A DNA stretch of 64,000 nt from Sandaracinobacteroides sp039808025 (GTDB lineage: Bacteria; Pseudomonadota; Alphaproteobacteria; Sphingomonadales; Sphingomonadaceae): contig JBDHSK010000004.1 of the NCBI GenBank assembly GCA_039808025.1, positions 223,038 through 287,037 of the forward strand, written 5' to 3'. Positions within the stretch are counted from its first letter, which is position 1, and each line of letters opens with the position of its first letter. Of this stretch, positions 27,228 to 35,836 are shown one piece after another. Position numbers and translations under genes: made by a program. Under the pieces are notes generated by a model that worked only from the letters and a program-made list of their open reading frames with translations, was not told where the DNA came from and did not search any database.

Positions 27228-28670
27228 TCAGGAATCGAGAGCGCGACGCAGCTGGCTTATGTCGTGGTCGAGTTCGTGGTCGGTGGCCCGCAGTTCCTCG
27301 ATACGTTTCAGGGCATGCATCACCGTGGTATGATCGCGGCCTCCAAAGCGCCGGCCGATTTCCGGCAGCGATCGCGGCGTCAGCAGCTTCGCCAGATACA
27401 TGGCCACCTGGCGCGGCCGCGCCACGTCACGAGACCGCCGCTCAGACAGCAGGTCGTTGATTTTCAGTGCGTAATGCTCGGCGACCCGGCGCTGGATCTC
27501 ATCGATGGTGAGCTTGCGGCTGTGGGCGCGCAGGATATCGGCCAGCACCTCGCGGGCGAAATCAAGATCGATGTCGCGCTTCACGAGATTGCCGTAGGCG
27601 ATCACCCGATTGAGCGCCCCTTCGAGCTCGCGGACATTGGCAGCGATCTTGCGCGCCAGGAACTGCAGCACGTCATCGGGAACGTGCGCCTGCGGCTGGG
27701 CCGCCAGCTTGGTGCGCAGAATATTGTAGCGCAACTCGTAATCTGCGGGGTTGATGTCGGCCACCAGCCCCCAGGCCAGCCGCGACAGGATGCGCGATTC
27801 GATCCCTTCCAGGTTCTGCGGGCTGCGGTCGGCCGAGATCACCAGCCAGCGCCCGGCCGAGATGATCTCGTTCATGGTGTGGAAGAATTCCTCCTGCGTC
27901 GAATCCTTGCCGGAGATGAACTGCACATCATCAACCATCAGCAGATCGGCCGAGCGCAGCCGCTGCTTGAAGGCGATGGTGTCACGCTGGCGCAAAGCCT
28001 CGAGAAACTCGACCATGAATTTTTCGGCCGACAGATAGACGATGCGGATTCCGGGCCGTGCCGCCCGCGCTGCTGCGGCAATGGCGTGCATCAGGTGGGT
28101 TTTCCCAAGCCCGGTGGGGCCATGCAGGAACAACGGGTTGAAGCCGGCCGGAGTGTCGCCCGCCACCGCCGTTGCCATCGCCTGCGCGGCATTGAAGGCC
28201 AGCTCGTTGGACTTGCCAACCACGAAGCTGTCGAAATCATAGCGCGGTTCGAAGCCGCCGGGTTCGGCAGGGGCCGGCGCGACAGCGTGTACCTCTGCCG
28301 CTGCCACTGGCAGCGTCGGGCCAGCAGTGTCGTCGACGGCGGCCACCTCGATGGTGACTTCGCGAATCGCTGGAATATGAGCGGCAAATGCCCGCGCCAG
28401 CCGGGTGGCGTAATGGTTGCGCACATATTCGACCCGCACATACGAGGCAGCACCCAGCTGCACCCGGCTGCCCGGCGTGCCGTCGGCCTCAAAGCTGCGG
28501 CCCAGCAGCGCCACCGGTTTCAGCCAGCTGTCGAAGCTTTTTTCCCCAAGGTCGGCATGCAGGCGCGCCCGCACCAGCCCCCACACCCGCAGCAGGTCGG
28601 CATCGACACCGGTTCCGGTGAGACCGGCTTCGGTTTCTTCAGTGATGATCTGTCGATCGGGTTGCGGCAT
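27228..28670 (-). CDS. dnaA: chromosomal replication initiator protein DnaA
   Basis: AAA+ ATPase that opens the replication origin. The 480 residues contain the N-terminal oligomerisation domain (WGLVRARLHADLGEKSFDSWL), a variable linker rich in alanine, the Walker A motif GPTGLGKTH, Walker B LLMVDDVQFI, box VII LEGIESRILSRLAWG, and the C-terminal DNA-binding signature RPRQVAMYLAKLLT...GGRDHTTVMHA. It sits convergent to mtgA. An unusually long gap (about 900 bases) with paired palindromes lies upstream. dnaN is not adjacent, as is common in alphaproteobacteria. Confidence 0.98.
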   Translation of the reverse strand: MPQPDRQIITEETEAGLTGTGVDADLLRVWGLVRARLHADLGEKSFDSWLKPVALLGRSFEADGTPGSRVQLGAASYVRVEYVRNHYATRLARAFAAHIPAIREVTIEVAAVDDTAGPTLPVAAAEVHAVAPAPAEPGGFEPRYDFDSFVVGKSNELAFNAAQAMATAVAGDTPAGFNPLFLHGPTGLGKTHLMHAIAAAARAARPGIRIVYLSAEKFMVEFLEALRQRDTIAFKQRLRSADLLMVDDVQFISGKDSTQEEFFHTMNEIISAGRWLVISADRSPQNLEGIESRILSRLAWGLVADINPADYELRYNILRTKLAAQPQAHVPDDVLQFLARKIAANVRELEGALNRVIAYGNLVKRDIDLDFAREVLADILRAHSRKLTIDEIQRRVAEHYALKINDLLSERRSRDVARPRQVAMYLAKLLTPRSLPEIGRRFGGRDHTTVMHALKRIEELRATDHELDHDISQLRRALDS

Positions 28671-29344
28671 GGATTCGGCTCTACTCGATGGCGGTGTGTT
28701 CGGAAATGATGAACGACGTGAACCGGGTTCCCGGAAAAACCAGACGGGTGATTCGCCCCGGCCTCGTCTTTACCCGCCCGGCCGGACAGGGTCGCAATGG
28801 CTGTGCCGGCGGCCGGGCAGCGAATCAGGGCCTGATGCAAAGTATGCAGAACCCGGCGATACGCACTGGCAATCAACAGTTGGATCAGGTCTGCCCACGC
28901 CTTGTCCCTCCTTGTTGTGCCCCGGCTACCACTCCGAAGCGTCGGCAACAGCTTCCACACCCGCCAGGTGGACCTGGCAGTCACGCTAAACTGCCAGGTG
29001 GACCTGGCAGTTACACAACCGCCCGAACAGGACGGCTCATATCGATAGTTTGACGCCCCCACCGCCGCTGTCGACAGATACAGTGCCGGCTAGCAGATCA
29101 GACGAATCACCATCACTCAGGGCGCCCCTTTCCCTGAGGCGCGCCGCCATTAAAGACCGCGCACCAGAGCGGATCAAGCCGGTATAATCGCCGCAGGGCC
29201 AAATAAATCATTTGACACGCCAAGTTGCAGAGATTCCGTCATAATTATGTAACACACTGATTATAAACAAAGAAATTTAAGGCTTGCTGTATGTGGTGGG
29301 CGAATCGACGGCGTCTGGAACCGGGGGAATCGGCAGCCGGCACA
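28671..29344. other. non-coding gap upstream of dnaA
   Basis: No convincing gene on either strand. It contains the paired palindromes at 28963-29010, an AT-rich section (about 29150-29290) with the palindrome CATAATTATG at 29240-29249, and TTGACA at 29212. No cluster of good DnaA boxes (TTATCCACA) is present; the nearest matches are weak, such as TTATCCAGT near 29404. It is probably the regulatory region of dnaA, and I cannot call an origin from it. Confidence 0.5.
28963..29010. promoter_or_regulatory. two identical palindromic operators upstream of dnaA
   Basis: GCCAGGTGGACCTGGCAG occurs exactly at 28963-28980 and 28993-29010, with 30 bases from start to start (about three helical turns). 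Each copy is a palindrome CCAGGT-GG-ACCTGG; the second extends to CTGCCAGGT/ACCTGGCAG. They lie 293-340 bases upstream of the dnaA ATG. The binding protein is unknown. Confidence 0.6.
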
Positions 29345-29385
29345 GCAAAACGGCAGGCCACCCCGCTACAAGGGTGCCTGCCGTT
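29345..29385 (-). terminator. Rho-independent terminator downstream of rpsT
   Basis: Perfect ten-base arms (AACGGCAGGC and its complement at 29349-29358 and 29376-29385) followed on the minus strand by TTTTG. It lies about 185 bases beyond the rpsT stop. Confidence 0.75.
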
Positions 29386-29471
29386 CAAAGCTGTTATCGC
29401 CAGTTATCCAGTGACAGGGTGGCGCAATCGCCGCTTGCTGTCCAGACGGGATTTCATCCAGTTGGCAGCCA

Positions 29472-29528
29472 TCAGGCCGGAGAAGTCAGGCCGGAGAAGT
29501 CAAGTCCTGGGAAGTCAGGCCCGAACAG
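29472..29528. repeat. 14-bp direct repeats in the rpsT 3' region
   Basis: TCAGGCCGGAGAAG occurs twice in tandem (29472-29485, 29486-29499), followed by two diverged copies (29500-29514, 29515-29528). They lie between rpsT and its terminator. Nothing coding is evident in 29386-29570 apart from ORFs of about 22 codons. Confidence 0.6.
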
Positions 29529-29570
29529 TCCGTTCCATGACGACGGTCCGCCATCGGCGGAACGCAGATG

Positions 29571-29834
29571 TCAGGCGAGTGCCGCCACCCGCTTGCTCAG
29601 TCGCGAAAACTTGCGGGCCGCCGTGTTCTTGTGAACGATGCCCTTGGCGACGCCGCGCATCAGTTCGGGCTGGGCGGCATGCAGAGCGGCCTGCGCGCTG
29701 GTCTTGTCGCCGGCGGCGATGGCCGATTCGACCTTCTTCACCTGGGTGCGAATCCGCGACAGCCGCGCCTTGTTCACCGCCGCGCGACGCGCGTTACGGC
29801 GGATACGCTTTTCAGCCTGCGGAGTATTGGCCAT
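29571..29834 (-). CDS. rpsT: 30S ribosomal protein S20
   Basis: Primary 16S rRNA-binding protein of the small subunit. The 87-residue, lysine/arginine-rich product begins MANTPQAEKRIRRNARRAAVNKARLSRIRTQ-like and includes ALHAAQPELMRGVAKGIVHKNTAARKFSRLSKRVAAL, the conserved S20 C-terminus. Its long 3' untranslated region ends at a clear terminator. The mutM-rpsT-dnaA neighbourhood is common in alphaproteobacteria. Confidence 0.97.
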   Translation of the reverse strand: MANTPQAEKRIRRNARRAAVNKARLSRIRTQVKKVESAIAAGDKTSAQAALHAAQPELMRGVAKGIVHKNTAARKFSRLSKRVAALA

Positions 29835-30021
29835 CTTGTCGTGTCACCTTCAAATACGGTTATCAAGCAATCATGAAAGAACGCCGGCAAGGCATCGGGC
29901 CAGCCGGGAAAGTGGCGCTATTAGCGATCGCGCGTCAGGCCGTCAACTGGCCCCCGACGGCGCCGGCAAGATGTGCAGGCGCGGTGACGGCCCGACGGCC
30001 ATCTGCCCAACACCGGCGCCA

Positions 30022-30909
30022 TCACCCGAGATTCGTTCTGCCGACAGGCTGACACTGGGGCTGACACTGGGGCTGACTCTGGGGCTGACTCTGGGGCTGG
30101 CACCGAGGGCAGAAAAAGCTGGATCGCCCGGACTGCACGATGCGGACGATGGCGGTGCCGCACGTCGTGCAGGGAAGGCCGGTGCGGCCATAGACTGCGA
30201 ACTGGTGCTGGAAATATCCCGATTCGCCCGAAACCAGGGCATGGTCGCGCAGGGTAGAACCGCCAGCGACGATGGCGCGCGCCAGCACCTCCTTCACGGC
30301 CGCCGCCAGCCAGGCACACTGCCGGTCATCGAGGGCCGATGCCGGGGTGAGCGGGTGGATACCGGAAGCGAACAGCGCTTCGCAGGCATAGATATTGCCA
30401 ACCCCCGCCACCACCTGCTGGTCGAGAAGCAGGGCCTTCACCGACACGCTGCGCCCATGGGCGGCTTCGGCCAGCACCGCCCCATCGAAATCCGGTTCCA
30501 GCGGTTCCGGGCCGATACGCGCCAGCAGCGGGTGGGTCGCAACGGCGCTGGTCGGCACCAGCAGCAGCAGTCCGAACCGGCGGGGGTCGTGCAGGGCCAG
30601 GCGCTGGCTGCCACAGCTGATCAGCACATGGTCGTGGCGGGCGGGGGCTTCATCAGCCGCCAGCAGCCGGAACCGCCCCGACATGCCGAGATGAAACAGC
30701 AGGGTGTCGTGACGGCTGGTATCGATGAGGCCGTATTTGGCGCGGCGGCGAATCGCGGTCACAGTGGCGCCCGTCAGTCGCTGGCCGAGATCGGCGGGCA
30801 GCGGCAGGCGCAGATCGGGGCGGCGGACGGTTACGGAGTCGATGCGCTTTCCCGCCAGCAGCGGCAACAAGCCGCGCACCACGGTCTCGACTTCGGGCAG
30901 CTCAGGCAT
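30022..30909 (-). CDS. mutM: formamidopyrimidine-DNA glycosylase with repeat-extended C-terminus
   Basis: Base-excision repair enzyme that removes 8-oxoguanine and nicks the DNA. The 295 residues begin MPELPEVETV, giving catalytic Pro1 after Met removal and Glu2, with conserved Lys in RRAKYGLI and a C-terminal zinc finger (CTTC...FFCPRC). I start at the ATG at 30909 because the N-terminal proline is essential; an in-frame TTG at 30918 would bury it. After the zinc finger, where the protein normally ends, comes an added tail of QPQS/QPQC repeats from a 12-bp minisatellite, then VGRTNLG. Confidence 0.96.
   Translation of the reverse strand: MPELPEVETVVRGLLPLLAGKRIDSVTVRRPDLRLPLPADLGQRLTGATVTAIRRRAKYGLIDTSRHDTLLFHLGMSGRFRLLAADEAPARHDHVLISCGSQRLALHDPRRFGLLLLVPTSAVATHPLLARIGPEPLEPDFDGAVLAEAAHGRSVSVKALLLDQQVVAGVGNIYACEALFASGIHPLTPASALDDRQCAWLAAAVKEVLARAIVAGGSTLRDHALVSGESGYFQHQFAVYGRTGLPCTTCGTAIVRIVQSGRSSFFCPRCQPQSQPQSQPQCQPQCQPVGRTNLG
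30049..30100. repeat. 12-bp tandem repeat at the 3' end of mutM
   Basis: CTGACACTGGGG twice and CTGACTCTGGGG twice in tandem (30049-30096), plus a partial CTGG. On the minus strand each unit encodes four residues (QPQC or QPQS), so changes in copy number keep the frame. Confidence 0.9.
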
Positions 30910-30945
30910 GGAACACAACTGGCACAGACGGGTTTATCACGCTAG

Positions 30946-31707
30946 ATGGGGGGCGTGACCCAATCGCCACCCCCTGAAGAACCGCTCGTCAGCTTCGGCT
31001 TTCGCGACATTACGCCCGGCGAAAAGACCAGGGCCGTCGGCGAGGTGTTCGCCCGCGTCGCCCAGCGCTACGACCTGATGAACGACCTGATGTCGGGCGG
31101 AATGCACCGGCTGTGGAAGGATGATTTCGTGCGGCGGCTCAGGCCGCGCCCCGGCGAACATATTCTCGACCTGGCGGGCGGCACCGGCGACATTGCTTTC
31201 CGCATCGCCAGGGCGGGCGCGCAGGTGACGGTTGCCGACATCAACCCCAATATGCTGGCAGTCGGGCGCGAACGGGCGGCCAGACGCGGCCTTGCAGACC
31301 TTGCCTTCGTCGAGGCCAATGCCGAGTCCATGCCGTTTGCCGATGCCGCGTTCGATGCCGCCACCATTGCCTTTGGAATCCGCAACGTTACCGATATTCC
31401 CGCGGCCCTTGCCGACATTCGCCGGGTGCTGAAATGGGGCGGGCGTTTCTTCTGCCTGGAATTCTCGACCTGCGAATGGCCGGGGTTCGCGCGGCTCTAC
31501 GACGCCTATTCCATGCATGTGGTGCCACGCATCGGCGCTGCCGTCGCTTCCGACGCCGACAGCTACCGCTATCTGGTCGAATCGATTCGCCGCTTTCCCG
31601 ACATGGCGCGGTTTGCGCAGATGATCACAGACGCCGGCTTCAGCCAGGTGAAGGCGGTGCCGATTCTCGGCGGCGCCGTTGCCATTCACAGCGGCTGGGC
31701 CATCTGA
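30946..31707 (+). CDS. ubiE: ubiquinone/menaquinone biosynthesis C-methyltransferase
   Basis: SAM-dependent methyltransferase of quinone biosynthesis. The 253 residues show VAQRYDLMNDLMSGGMHRLWKDDFV, the SAM motif LDLAGGTGDIAF, FGIRNVTDIPAALADIRRVLKWGGRFFCLEFS and the C-terminal GGAVAIHSGW, all diagnostic for UbiE. ATG 30946 or GTG 30955 could be the start; the purine run between them favours the GTG slightly. It is divergent from mutM, 36 bases away, and three bases ahead of ubiB. Confidence 0.96.
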   Translation: MGGVTQSPPPEEPLVSFGFRDITPGEKTRAVGEVFARVAQRYDLMNDLMSGGMHRLWKDDFVRRLRPRPGEHILDLAGGTGDIAFRIARAGAQVTVADINPNMLAVGRERAARRGLADLAFVEANAESMPFADAAFDAATIAFGIRNVTDIPAALADIRRVLKWGGRFFCLEFSTCEWPGFARLYDAYSMHVVPRIGAAVASDADSYRYLVESIRRFPDMARFAQMITDAGFSQVKAVPILGGAVAIHSGWAI

Positions 31708-31710
31708 GCG

Positions 31711-33243
31711 ATGGCTGGCGGCTGGCGGCATGGCTGGCGGTTGCTGCGCGATGCCCGGCGGCTGGCGGCCCATGGGGTGTTGCGACCGCTCGAATCGATG
31801 GCCGAGGTGCCGGCGACCGTGCGCCTGTGGGTGCGACTGGCGCGGCTGGGATCCGGGGCGCCTGCATCCCCCGATTATGCCGGCGGCCTGCGGGCCTGCG
31901 GGCCTGCGGCCATCAAGCTGGGGCAGGCGCTGGCCACCCGGCCGGATTTCGTCGGAGCCGAGGCGGCTTCCGCCCTTGCCCGCCTGCAGGATGACCTGCC
32001 ACCGGCGCCGTGGCCCGAGGTGGAGCAGGAGCTAGACCGGGCGCTTCCCGGCGGCTGGCGCGCCCATTTTTCGGCTATCGACCAGGAGCCCATCGGCGCC
32101 GCCTCGATTGCCCAGGTGCATCGTGCCACCACGCATGATGGCCGGATCATCGCCCTCAAGCTGCTTCGCCCCGGCGTCGAGCGGCAGTTTGCCGACGCCA
32201 TTGCCAGCTATGCCTGGGCGGCAGCCTATGCCGAGCGGCTGGGTGGCGAGTTCGAGCGGCTGAAGCCCCGGCAGGTGATCGAGAGTTTTCGCCAGTGGAC
32301 CAACGCCGAACTCGACCTGCGGCGCGAGGCCGGCAATGCCTCGGAACTGGCGCAGGCGGTGCGCGGCGAACCGGGAATCCGTGTTCCCGCCGTGCACTGG
32401 GATCTGACGACGCGGCGCACACTGGCGCTGGAATGGGTTGATGGCATCAAGCTGACCGACATGGCAGCCGTCGAATCCAGCGGCCACGACCGCCGCCAGC
32501 TGGCGGCGATGCTGGTGCGCGGCTTTCTCAACCAGGCGATTGCCGGTGGATTTTTCCACGCCGATCTCCATCAGGGCAACATCCTGCTGACCCCCGATGG
32601 GCATCTCACCCTCATCGATTTCGGAATCATGGGGCGGCTGAACCGGCGGGCGCGGGTCTATCTGGCGGAAATTCTCTATGGGCTGATCGTCGGCAATTAT
32701 GCCCGGGTGGCGGAGATCCATTTCGAGGCCGGTTATGTGCCGCCCCACCATGACCGTCACGCATTCGCAACGGCGCTGCGGGCGGTGGGTGAGCCGATCC
32801 GCGGCCGCTCCACCCGCGACATCTCGGTCGCCAACCTGCTCGACGGGCTGTTCTCCATCACACGCAGCTTCGACATGCCGGTGCAGCCGCACCTGCTTTT
32901 GCTGCAGAAAACCATGGTGATGGTGGAGGGGGTGGCGCTCAGCCTCGACCCTGACGTGAACATGTGGGATGTGGCGGGCCCGTTCGTGAAGGAATGGCTG
33001 CGCGACGAACTGGGGCCCGAGGCGCGGGTGGCCGATGCGCTGGTTGCCAATGCCCGCCTGCTGTCGCGGCTGCCCTATCTGGCGGAACGGCTGCTGCGGC
33101 AACTGCCGATCGAGGGGGCGGCGCCGCCGCTGCCGCCGCTTCCGGCCATCCCGCAGACTGGCAACCGCCGCTGGCCGTGGATGCTGCTGAGCCTGCTGCT
33201 GGGCGGCGCTCTGGGGGCGGGCGGGATGCTGCTGCTGGGCTGA
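31711..33243 (+). CDS. ubiB: ubiquinone biosynthesis kinase-like protein UbiB
   Basis: Atypical ABC1/ADCK-family kinase or ATPase needed for ubiquinone synthesis. The 510 residues carry the family KxGQ motif (AAIKLGQALATRPDF), alanine-rich nucleotide loop (IGAASIAQVHRA), catalytic FFHADLHQGNILL and DFG-like LIDFGIMGRL segments, and two C-terminal membrane helices ending GALGAGGMLLLG. It follows ubiE by three bases, so it is cotranscribed. Confidence 0.96.
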   Translation: MAGGWRHGWRLLRDARRLAAHGVLRPLESMAEVPATVRLWVRLARLGSGAPASPDYAGGLRACGPAAIKLGQALATRPDFVGAEAASALARLQDDLPPAPWPEVEQELDRALPGGWRAHFSAIDQEPIGAASIAQVHRATTHDGRIIALKLLRPGVERQFADAIASYAWAAAYAERLGGEFERLKPRQVIESFRQWTNAELDLRREAGNASELAQAVRGEPGIRVPAVHWDLTTRRTLALEWVDGIKLTDMAAVESSGHDRRQLAAMLVRGFLNQAIAGGFFHADLHQGNILLTPDGHLTLIDFGIMGRLNRRARVYLAEILYGLIVGNYARVAEIHFEAGYVPPHHDRHAFATALRAVGEPIRGRSTRDISVANLLDGLFSITRSFDMPVQPHLLLLQKTMVMVEGVALSLDPDVNMWDVAGPFVKEWLRDELGPEARVADALVANARLLSRLPYLAERLLRQLPIEGAAPPLPPLPAIPQTGNRRWPWMLLSLLLGGALGAGGMLLLG

Positions 33244-33371
33244 CCCGGCCGGTTTTGCCGATTTTGCCGGTTCTGCCTGTCGAATCGTCCCCGGCCTGAG
33301 GGGGCTGCCGAAGTTTCACTCTCTGCCCGCCGCTGCGACAAGCGCCCTGCGACAAAGGGTCACCCGCTGAA

Positions 33372-33409
33372 CCGCGCCTTGCTGCCGGTGGCTGCTGCAC
33401 AAGGCGCGG
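33372..33409 (+). terminator. inverted repeat downstream of ubiB
   Basis: Perfect ten-base arms CCGCGCCTTG (33372-33381) and CAAGGCGCGG (33400-33409) around an 18-base loop, 128 bases past the ubiB stop. There is no T-run. The 296-base gap also has a short TTTTGCCG-type repeat at 33252-33277 and no gene. Confidence 0.45.
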
Positions 33410-33449
33410 CGCCTGTCGCCATGGCCATTTGCCGCTGGAGGGGCGGGTG

Positions 33450-33500
33450 TTGACAGCCGGCTGTGCAGCTGACAAATTCAATCAATCGCATGATTGAATT
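33450..33500 (+). promoter_or_regulatory. promoter with perfect inverted-repeat operator of the TonB-receptor operon
   Basis: TTGACA (33450-33455) is followed about 18-20 bases later by a perfect inverted repeat AATTCAATCA-6 nt-TGATTGAATT (33475-33500), lying over the expected -10 region and start site. A repressor bound there would block transcription of the operon beginning at 33540. Confidence 0.6.
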
Positions 33501-33539
33501 GCAGAGGCAAAATGCCTCGCCGGCGACAGGAGGGACACA

Positions 33540-35798
33540 ATGGGGATCAAGGCAGGGCTGCTGGCCGCAGTATGGCTTGGCACAGGCATGGCGGCATTGG
33601 CGGCTGGTTCAGCCGCAATGGCGGCGGATGACGCCCAGGTGACGGGAGAGGCGCGGGATACGGCCACGGCGGCGCGATCGGCAGCCGGCGACAACCCCCT
33701 CGATATCGTCGTCACCGCCCAGCGCCGCGAGGAGCGGCTGTCGGATGTGCCGGTGTCGATCTCGGTGGTGTCGGCCACCGAGCTGACGTCAGCCGGCGCC
33801 AAGACCGGGGCGGCCTTGCAGGGGATGGTGCCGGGCCTGCAGATCAACGCCACGGCGAGCTATGGCGGCTCGCCGGTCTCCATTCGCGGCACGTCGGGCC
33901 TTGGCGGCGCCGAGGATCCGGTCGCTGTCTATGTTGACGATGTCTATACCCCCTCGGGCCAGTTCTCGGTGACGGCCCTGTCCGATATCCGCTCGGTCGA
34001 GGTGGCGCGCGGGCCGCAGGGCACCCTGCAGGGGCGCAACGCCACGGCGGGCGCGCTGATCATCCGCACCGCCGACCCTGAGCCGGTGGCTGGCGGGTTC
34101 TTCCGAGCGTCGGTCGAGGCGCCGCTTGCCTATCGGGTCGAGGGGGTGATCACCGGGCCGCTCAGCGATACGTTGTCGGCGCGCCTGTCGCTCGACCGCA
34201 TCGACGAACGTGGATGGGCCACCAACATCTTCGATGGCAGCCACATGGGCGGGCTGCGGATGTTCAATGCCCGCACCGTGCTGCTGTGGGAGCCGACACC
34301 GGCATTCCGTGCCCGCCTGTCGCTGAACTACCAGAACCGCCGGGTCAGCCAGCCGTCGGCGCGTTGGGCCTATACCCATATCTCGCCGCCGCCGGGGCCG
34401 GTCACGCCGGTCGGCACCCAGACTCCGCAGATCCCGCTGCCCGAGGATGTGCAGCGGCAGTTTCTCGACGGCAAGATCGTCAATCTCAACCTCGAACCGC
34501 ACAGCATTCTGAAGGCGCCCAGCATGACGCTGAACCTGCAGTATGATTTCGGGGCCTTCTCGCTCATTTCCGTGACGGGGGCGATGCGGGCGACCAACGA
34601 CGGCATGAACGATTCCGATGCGTTGGCGATGACCGACCGGCAGGGCCGCAATGCGGCGAGCTATGTCAGCACCGCCTTCAGCGAGGAGATCCGCCTGCAG
34701 TCGAATGGCGAGAACACCCTCGACTGGATTCTGGGCTTTTTCTATGGCCGCTACGTCAGCGACATGGACTTCGACATCTACAACCTGCGCCTGTCGCAGC
34801 CCTACGACCAGATGTCGAACTTCGTCTCGCACCAGGTCAACCCCACCTGGGCGGTGTTCGGTGACGCCACCCTGCACCTCACCCCCAGCCTGTCGGTGAT
34901 CGGCGGCGTGCGCTATACCAAGGACATCAAGGATTTCCGCAACGTCTGGTCATCGATCTATGTGCCGACGGGATCGGTTCTCATCTCCATTCCCTTCACC
35001 TCGCCCCGGCGCAGCTGGAACGATGTTTCCTACCGGGCGAAAGCCGCCTGGAAGCCGACCGACGACACGCTCGCCTATGTGAGCTACAGCCGCGGGTTCA
35101 AGGCCGGCGGGTTCAACGGGTTCGGGGTCGGTCCGCAGCCCGGCTATAACCCCGAGGTGATGAAATCCTGGGAGGTTGGGGTGAAGGCCTTCTTCGGTGG
35201 CCGTGGGTTCGTTTCGGCCTCGGCCTACCATAATGATTACGACAACCTGCAGGTGACAAGCGGGGTGCCAACCGGCGGTGTGGTGATCACCAACGCCGCC
35301 AGCGCCCGCATCAAGGGCTTCGAGATCGAGGGCGAGTTGCGCGCCACCGACAACCTCGTGTTCAATGCCAACGTCGCCTATACCCACGGGCGCTTCCTGA
35401 GCTTCCCGCTTGCCCCCGATATTCTGGGACATCTGCGCGATGTGTCGGGCAATGTGCTGACCAATGCGCCGGAATGGCAGTATTTTCTGCAGGCCCGCTA
35501 TGATGTCGATCTGTCGCCCGACTGGCGTCTCAGCGCCAGCACCGACTGGCGGTGGCGCGACGAGGTGTATTTCTTCCCCACCGATCAGGATCTCGTCCAT
35601 CTGCGCGGCAAGGCCAATGGCGAACTGGGGGCGCGCATCGGCCTAACCTATGTGCCCGAAGATCTCACCATCTCGATCTACGGAACCAACCTGACCGACA
35701 GCCGGGTCGTCGCCAACGAGGCAATGACCTTCAGCTATCCGCAGGCCTTCTTCAACCGCCCGCGGATCGTCGGGGTGCAGTTCATCAAGAATTTCTGA
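33540..35798 (+). CDS. TonB-dependent outer-membrane receptor
   Basis: Outer-membrane beta-barrel importer energised by TonB. The 752 residues have a signal peptide (to about AGSAAMAAD), a plug domain starting at DIVVTAQRREERLSDVPVSIS with VYVDDVYTPSG and VEVARGPQGTLQGRNATAGAL, and a barrel ending in aromatic Phe (GVQFIKNF). This is the sphingomonad type often used for plant or aromatic compounds. An AGGAGG site precedes the ATG. It is first in an apparent operon with a cyclase, an MFS carrier, a cupin and a fumarylacetoacetase. The ligand is unknown. Confidence 0.95.
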   Translation: MGIKAGLLAAVWLGTGMAALAAGSAAMAADDAQVTGEARDTATAARSAAGDNPLDIVVTAQRREERLSDVPVSISVVSATELTSAGAKTGAALQGMVPGLQINATASYGGSPVSIRGTSGLGGAEDPVAVYVDDVYTPSGQFSVTALSDIRSVEVARGPQGTLQGRNATAGALIIRTADPEPVAGGFFRASVEAPLAYRVEGVITGPLSDTLSARLSLDRIDERGWATNIFDGSHMGGLRMFNARTVLLWEPTPAFRARLSLNYQNRRVSQPSARWAYTHISPPPGPVTPVGTQTPQIPLPEDVQRQFLDGKIVNLNLEPHSILKAPSMTLNLQYDFGAFSLISVTGAMRATNDGMNDSDALAMTDRQGRNAASYVSTAFSEEIRLQSNGENTLDWILGFFYGRYVSDMDFDIYNLRLSQPYDQMSNFVSHQVNPTWAVFGDATLHLTPSLSVIGGVRYTKDIKDFRNVWSSIYVPTGSVLISIPFTSPRRSWNDVSYRAKAAWKPTDDTLAYVSYSRGFKAGGFNGFGVGPQPGYNPEVMKSWEVGVKAFFGGRGFVSASAYHNDYDNLQVTSGVPTGGVVITNAASARIKGFEIEGELRATDNLVFNANVAYTHGRFLSFPLAPDILGHLRDVSGNVLTNAPEWQYFLQARYDVDLSPDWRLSASTDWRWRDEVYFFPTDQDLVHLRGKANGELGARIGLTYVPEDLTISIYGTNLTDSRVVANEAMTFSYPQAFFNRPRIVGVQFIKNF

Positions 35799-35836
35799 GA
35801 AATTTATCGCTCCCTTCATTCTGCTCTGGACAAACC

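Noticed and set aside
28671..29570. Chromosomal origin oriC
   Set aside because: Position by dnaA and an AT-rich core are suggestive, but I found no cluster of good DnaA boxes, so it is not listed as an origin.
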